Source: Aristolochia californica (lineage: Eukaryota > Streptophyta > Magnoliopsida > Piperales > Aristolochiaceae). From it: a stretch of DNA of 64,000 nucleotides. The notes beneath the pieces are model-generated. The model made no database searches. It was not told the DNA's origin and saw only the letters and a program-made list of their open reading frames with translations. Positions 59,070-64,000 of this stretch are shown here, piece after piece. The DNA lies in assembly GCA_029961685.1 (NCBI GenBank), contig JARWKL010000009.1, positions 11,055,758 to 11,119,757 on the forward strand, read 5' to 3'. Position 1 is the stretch's first letter. Every line of letters starts with the position of its first letter. A program made the position numbers and the translations under genes.

Positions 59070-60394
59070 GAGCATTATCTATATCAATTTTAGGAAATTT
59101 TAATTTAACTTACTCAACAATTCCTTAGGTTGAACAGTACCAAGACGGTGGTTTGGTGGACAGGAAGAGAAGAATTCCTTTGGTGAGTATTAGGAGGAAG
59201 TTTCGAAGGTTTCGAATACTATTCACTTAAATTGCATTTCTCATTGTATCGAAGTTGACATTTGGATGGAAAGGACTGAATGAGAAATGGAATATGTTTG
59301 CTCACACAACTTCAGATTGGACGTTTTGATGGTTTCAAATTCTGGTCACATAAATTGTATTTTCTCACTGTATGAAAGTTGGAATTTGGATGAAAAGGAT
59401 TGAATGAGAAATGGAATCTATAGAGCAATATCCATAAAGAGCAAGAGGTAAAAAAAAAAGAAGACAAAAAAATCTAACAAGACAAGTGTGAATAGTAAAC
59501 CATTCTTGTGCTCCTAAAACATCAGTATAATATTCAAATTTCAATAAGTACTTCATCACACAATATAATAAAAGTTATTACGATACATTAACCATCCTTT
59601 TAGAACATCTAAGAATTACACTCCCACATTCAATCATCACAACACACATTTTTGAATGCTTAAACCAATGGTGTCAGATTAAAGAACTTGTAATGGGTTT
59701 AGTTGGAAAGCCGAGCTTGCAACAAACTTGAGTCATAATGATAAGACGGTTCCAGGAATAGATGTGATGTCCGCTATATAAAAGTCTGATAGTTATGGGT
59801 AATTTCAAACCAAGCCGGCTCGAGCTCGGCTCCGTTCTGGCACGGTTCAATTCAGTATACCTGGATCTTGAGCTGATTTTGAGATCCGGGATCGGCTCAT
59901 TTAAATTAACGAGTCGGGCTCGACTGAATCAAGGTTTGGTTCGAAAGCTCATGAGCCAGCTCTTTAATTTAACAAGCGGTGTGGGATTCGGGGGATTTGG
60001 GGGAGTCGGGACTAGGGAGCGGGACCAAGAGCTGGAGCACCGAGCGGAGTGGGAGAGAGAGCGAGGGGGGAAAATTCTTCCTCCCCTCGTCACCGCTGAG
60101 CCCCTCCCAACCGTTGTTGTGGCCACCTTTGTCGCTGTCGATAACTGCCTCACCGGCCGCCTTCTGCCTTTTCGTCACCACTGATTTTGTGGCCACCGCT
60201 ATATTTCTTCCCCCTAGTCTGCCTTCTCCTTTGTTTCCGTCGTCACCGCTTCTGTCGTCACAACCGTTATCGCCGAAAAAAGTTCCTTGCCGATGCCACT
60301 GGAAGCTTTTCCAACCGCGTCGTTCCTCATCCTTGGTGGAAACCAGAGGACCTAAGTTAGAAGGAAAAAAATAATCCCCCCTAGCGAGAAGACA
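59070..60394. repeat. RU repeat plus GC-richer segment, uninterrupted copy
   Basis: Shows the RU unit without the element B insertion (AAGCCGAGCTTGC at the target site). 59257-60374 is the partner of 19513-20606. Short frames in 59795-60374 overlap on both strands and none is convincing. Confidence 0.8.
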
Positions 60395-60950
60395 ATTTCG
60401 CACATGCGAGATTATAAACAAGTGAAAAAAATAATAATAAATTCTAGGGACTATTAGTGGTTTTGTTAATAAATGTTGAAAAAATATTTTTAGTAGAAAT
60501 ACGTTTCTAGGGACTAGTAGTGCCTCAAGTTTTTTTGCAATAATTTTCTAATTGGAAATTCTTAGTAAAAAAAATCATATAATTTTCTAAGTAAGATTTT
60601 TCTGCGAAAATCGTAGAGAAAAGTTTTGAATAAGTATTTAACAGTTGATGCTATAATACTTTTAGCATGAGGCAATTTTCATAGCAATTTTGTGTTTGAC
60701 ATTTTATTTGATTAAAAATTTATCTATAAGTATAGTAATATATTAGATTAATTATCAATTTTTTTATTTCCCTAGAAGAGGCAATTAGAGGTCCATTTAA
60801 CTTTCCTAAGAAAATTTTAAAATATTTCCTGTAATTTTCTAGTAAGTCACTAATAGTAATAGAATTTTATTTAAAAGTTTCTTTTGGAAATATGCATCAT
60901 AGGAAAAATATTTCTAGTTTTTCCTAGAATATAAATTTTCAACCAGGGGC
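60395..60950. repeat. dispersed repeat shared with 56072-56640
   Basis: See the partner copy. No gene seen. Confidence 0.7.
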
Positions 60951-61149
60951 ACTAAGGAGGCCATAGTAAATTTACATGCATATTCAAAAATTAAAAAATA
61001 AGCTAGACAACATTTTGGGTAAAAAAGATTAATATTATTGCGTTCTAATCTATTATCGAGATTCAATCCTGAACCTCCCCTACCATTCTTTTTATAAAAT
61101 GTATGCATAATTTTATATATATTTTATTTAACATATATTTTATGTAGAG

Positions 61150-61730
61150 TATTAAACGTATGTTAAGCTTGAACTCAGTTAAAATTATTAGGCTCGAGCT
61201 AGAGCTCAAGCTTGAACTCGGTTAAAATTATTAGGCTTGAGCTCGATTACAATTTTATGCTCAAGGCTAGGATCGACTCGAGCTCGAGTTTGAAATATTT
61301 AAATCAAGCTTGGCTCTAACATAAGAAGGTTTAGGCTCAACTCAATTCGATGCCACCCTTATGGCAAATTTTAAGTAGAGGTCATGCCCAATTTTATGTA
61401 GAGGTCATGCCCAATTTTATGTAAAATGTATGCATAATTTTATATATAATTAATTTATTATATATTTTTTGAAAAATTTTAAATGTATGTTGAGCTCGAA
61501 CTGGAGCTCGAACTAGAGATATATAATTTTTGAAAAGTTTTAAATGAATGTTGAAGTTCGAGTTCGGCTCGAACTTGGTTAAAATTATTGGGCTCGAGCT
61601 CGATAACAATTTTAGGCTCGAGGCTGGGCTCGGCTTGAGCTCGAGTTCGAGTTCGAAATATTTAAATCAAGCTCAGCTCAAACATCGGAAAGTTCGGGCA
61701 CGACTCGACTCGATGCCACCCCTACTAACA
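61150..61730. repeat. degenerate tandem repeat rich in GAGCTCGAG
   Basis: Two main units of roughly 300 bp (about 61150-61360 and 61480-61730). Each holds GGCTCGAGCT, TTAAAATTATT, GAAATATTTAAATCAAGCT and ends CGATGCCACCC. The unit end also occurs alone at 56636-56685. Non-coding. Confidence 0.7.
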
Positions 61731-61734
61731 TTAG

Positions 61735-61903
61735 TTACTTTACTTTTAGTTGGTTTAATTCAAAGACTGAGTTTGCTTCAACCGTGATTCATGTTGGAGT
61801 GTTTGTTGGAGTTAGTTGGTAGAAGAGTTTGTAATGAATGGTAGGGAGATAGAGACAACAATAAGGATTCACTGCTAGAACAACAATGAATAATTCATAT
61901 TCA

Positions 61904-61934
<31 letters not shown>

Positions 61935-62660
61935 ATTATTTCTTAAATGCTTGTGTCAGTGTGCTTTCAATCGATTGAAAGAGGGTTATTAAAATTTTAT
62001 TTAAAAAGAACATTTCATGCTTAACCATGCAAATAATTAATCTGTTTGAAATTTTGCTTAGATGCAATAAACGTTGCTTCAACAATCCTGTGTGCAAGTG
62101 TATATTTTTTCGCTTGTGCTCAACGACGACATATTGCTTCCATTGGGAATTAAGAATTTGGTACAACATGCTAAAAAACATGAGAAATAAAGTCCATCGT
62201 GTAAGATATATCTGCAATGAGCTGTGAAAGGTTATAAGAAAAAAAAAAAGAAAAACTCACTCAATTCATATAAAACAACCTTTCTCTCATAATATTGAAT
62301 AAGCATTCACATTTAAATCCCATCACACAGTACATCCCATTTTATGATACACTATTCATCTATTTACATAAGATATCTCATCTATCAATTACATACTTTG
62401 GCATGCCCAACCCCTGCTACCAACACGATCTTCGATAGTATTACTAGGTTGCTTGGAACCACCGGATAGTGATATAATGAGAAAGTAAGGCCATGCGTCA
62501 GATCACTGACAAATTGAAACTTCATCTTGCTTTGCTTTGATATGACAAATTGTTATCGAAACAAACACGGGTGATGTCCAAAAAAACTTTTAAAAGAAGA
62601 AAAACATAAACTGTAATGCACAAACTTATCCACCATAGGCTCAAAAAGCGAATAAACAAA
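61735..62660. repeat. partial copy of the 3 kb repeat unit
   Basis: Matches 48945-49870 and 52000-52930 (GA run, CCTGTGTGCAAGTG, GCATGC block). It ends at about 62660 with a direct join to intron sequence of the small-gene copy. Confidence 0.8.
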
Positions 62661-62994
62661 CCCTATCCAATTTAGAAGTGCAAAACTGAAAATGGCAAAT
62701 CACAACTTGAGTATATCATTGTGGAAAATAAAATGATGGAAGAATTCATATATTAAACAATCTCAAAGAAAGTTATTTCATAAATTAAAATAACCAACCA
62801 AAATTAGCTGGGAACTCGTGAAACAGAGAAAAGAAAGAGAAGATAAAACATATGCAAGAGAAATAAATTGAAGACACGACAAACAATTTTCAGATAGATA
62901 CAGAAAAGGAAAAGAAAAAGAAATTTTGTTTAGAAAGAGTTAAACGCATAAGCAGGAATTCAAGTTTGCAGCTAGTGGGTAATCAGATTATTAC

Positions 62995-63344
62995 CTGAGA
63001 GAGAACGAACACAACCAGAAGGATAATAGAACTGAACAGGAATGGCCATAGAGAGCCGGAATCCTTGTGTGCACCGTGAGACTTACGACCATGACCGCTT
63101 CCTGTTTTGCAAAACATTCAACAGAAGAAGACCAGTTAATGTGATGGCAGAGAGCAGAAACTGCATCGCAGCTAGTATTTCCCTTGATAAGATTTCTATG
63201 CGTCATTTTTTTATACAATTAAAACAGCAATGCAGCTAATTCAGAGCATCAACCACAGCAAGGCAAGGCCACTTTCAACGCATAAGATGGAAAATGGAAA
63301 TAAAGTATTGGATCTTTACCACTAATGATGTCGATCGTCACCAT
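62995..63344 (-). pseudogene. duplicate of the small membrane-protein gene, 3' truncated
   Basis: Exons 63344-63320 and 63101-62995 match the first two coding exons of the gene at 53729-54343 with the same splice signals. The second residue is Val instead of Ala, and one Leu codon differs silently. The last coding exon and 3' UTR are absent because the homology breaks at about 62660 and repeat DNA follows. Reading through the donor would add three residues (VII). The leader continues to the window end. It may still be transcribed. Confidence 0.5.
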
Positions 63345-64000
63345 ACTGAAGGACTCTCTCTAAGGAGGATGAGGTTGATAGTAGAGATACAGGGGAAACT
63401 GGAATCAGAAACTATTGTACACGAGAAAAAACAGAGCCACGGAAACAAATCCATATGAAAATGTTTCCCACTCATTTTTTGATAAACACAAACAGACGAA
63501 GAAAATAAAAAAAATGAAATCACAAAGACTTTCCAAAGATTAACAGAAAATGAAATATAAATACCGCCACAATGAATCGAAAACAGAATTAAAACCATAC
63601 AAATTTTTGCAATCCTGGAACCATTTTCTTGTAAACACAAAACAAACAAACGTTGAAAATGAAAAATAAAAATAAAATCACAAAGACGTCCTAACATTAA
63701 CAGAAAATGAAATATAATGGCTGCAATACAAAATGGCGGTCTGGGAATAATGAGAAGAGAAAGAATTTTTGTTAATGCCACAATGAATCGAAAAGAGAAC
63801 TAAAACCATAAAAAAAAATTTCCAAATGAATATGCAATCGCGGAACCATTTTCTGATAAACATGAACAGACAAAGAAAATGAAAAAATAAAATAAAATCA
63901 CAAAGACGTCCAAACATTAATAGAAAATGGCACGACGCAGGGATACCGTCGAAGAAGAAAGAAGAAGAGAAAGAATTTGTGTTACTGCTACAACGAATCG

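Noticed and set aside
1..64000. CRISPR arrays, bacterial operons or organelle insertions
   Set aside because: No regularly spaced repeat-spacer array was seen, and no ribosome-binding-site-led gene clusters or plastid or mitochondrial genes were recognised.

Overview
This is repeat-dominated, AT-rich nuclear DNA from a flowering plant. The evidence is Ty1/copia and Ty3/gypsy LTR retrotransposons with initiator-Met-tRNA primer sites, a Cassandra element with 5S-rRNA-like LTRs, PIF/Harbinger remnants, pentatricopeptide (PPR) and vacuolar H+-pyrophosphatase fragments, and a plant-type NT-C2/coiled-coil gene. The species cannot be fixed from sequence alone.

Layout. 1-19512 and 29647-44322 are two copies of one segmental duplication. 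In order, each carries a non-autonomous copia-type element (A, + strand), a second non-autonomous element (C, - strand, with a nested miniature TRIM), a PIF/Harbinger transposase remnant, a ~4.3 kb foldback palindrome, a dispersed repeat unit (called RU here), and copia element B. Copy 1 differs by a 5.5 kb copia insertion (D, 912-6455, target duplication ACTTT). Copy 2 preserves the exact empty site. In copy 1 element B is cut at 19512 and joined to sequence matching 59257-60374.

20607-29502 holds a broken NT-C2/coiled-coil gene. A complete 4.7 kb LTR retrotransposon (23145-27831, target duplication TACAC) sits in it. That element has lost most of its gypsy coding region and carries fragments of several host genes: a Rab7-like GTPase, a DHHC acyltransferase, at least two PPR proteins, the vacuolar H+-PPase and a KUP/HAK potassium transporter. 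One PPR piece is fused in frame to the H+-PPase piece. This is the most notable object in the window.

46187-53676 contains a Cassandra element with three LTRs and a ~3.06 kb tandem duplication. 53420-55360 (- strand) carries a plausible small intron-containing gene for a ~60-residue membrane protein. A copy lacking the last coding exon lies at 62995-63344. 56047-61730 holds half of the foldback element and further dispersed repeats. Apart from the small gene, no clearly intact cellular gene is visible.
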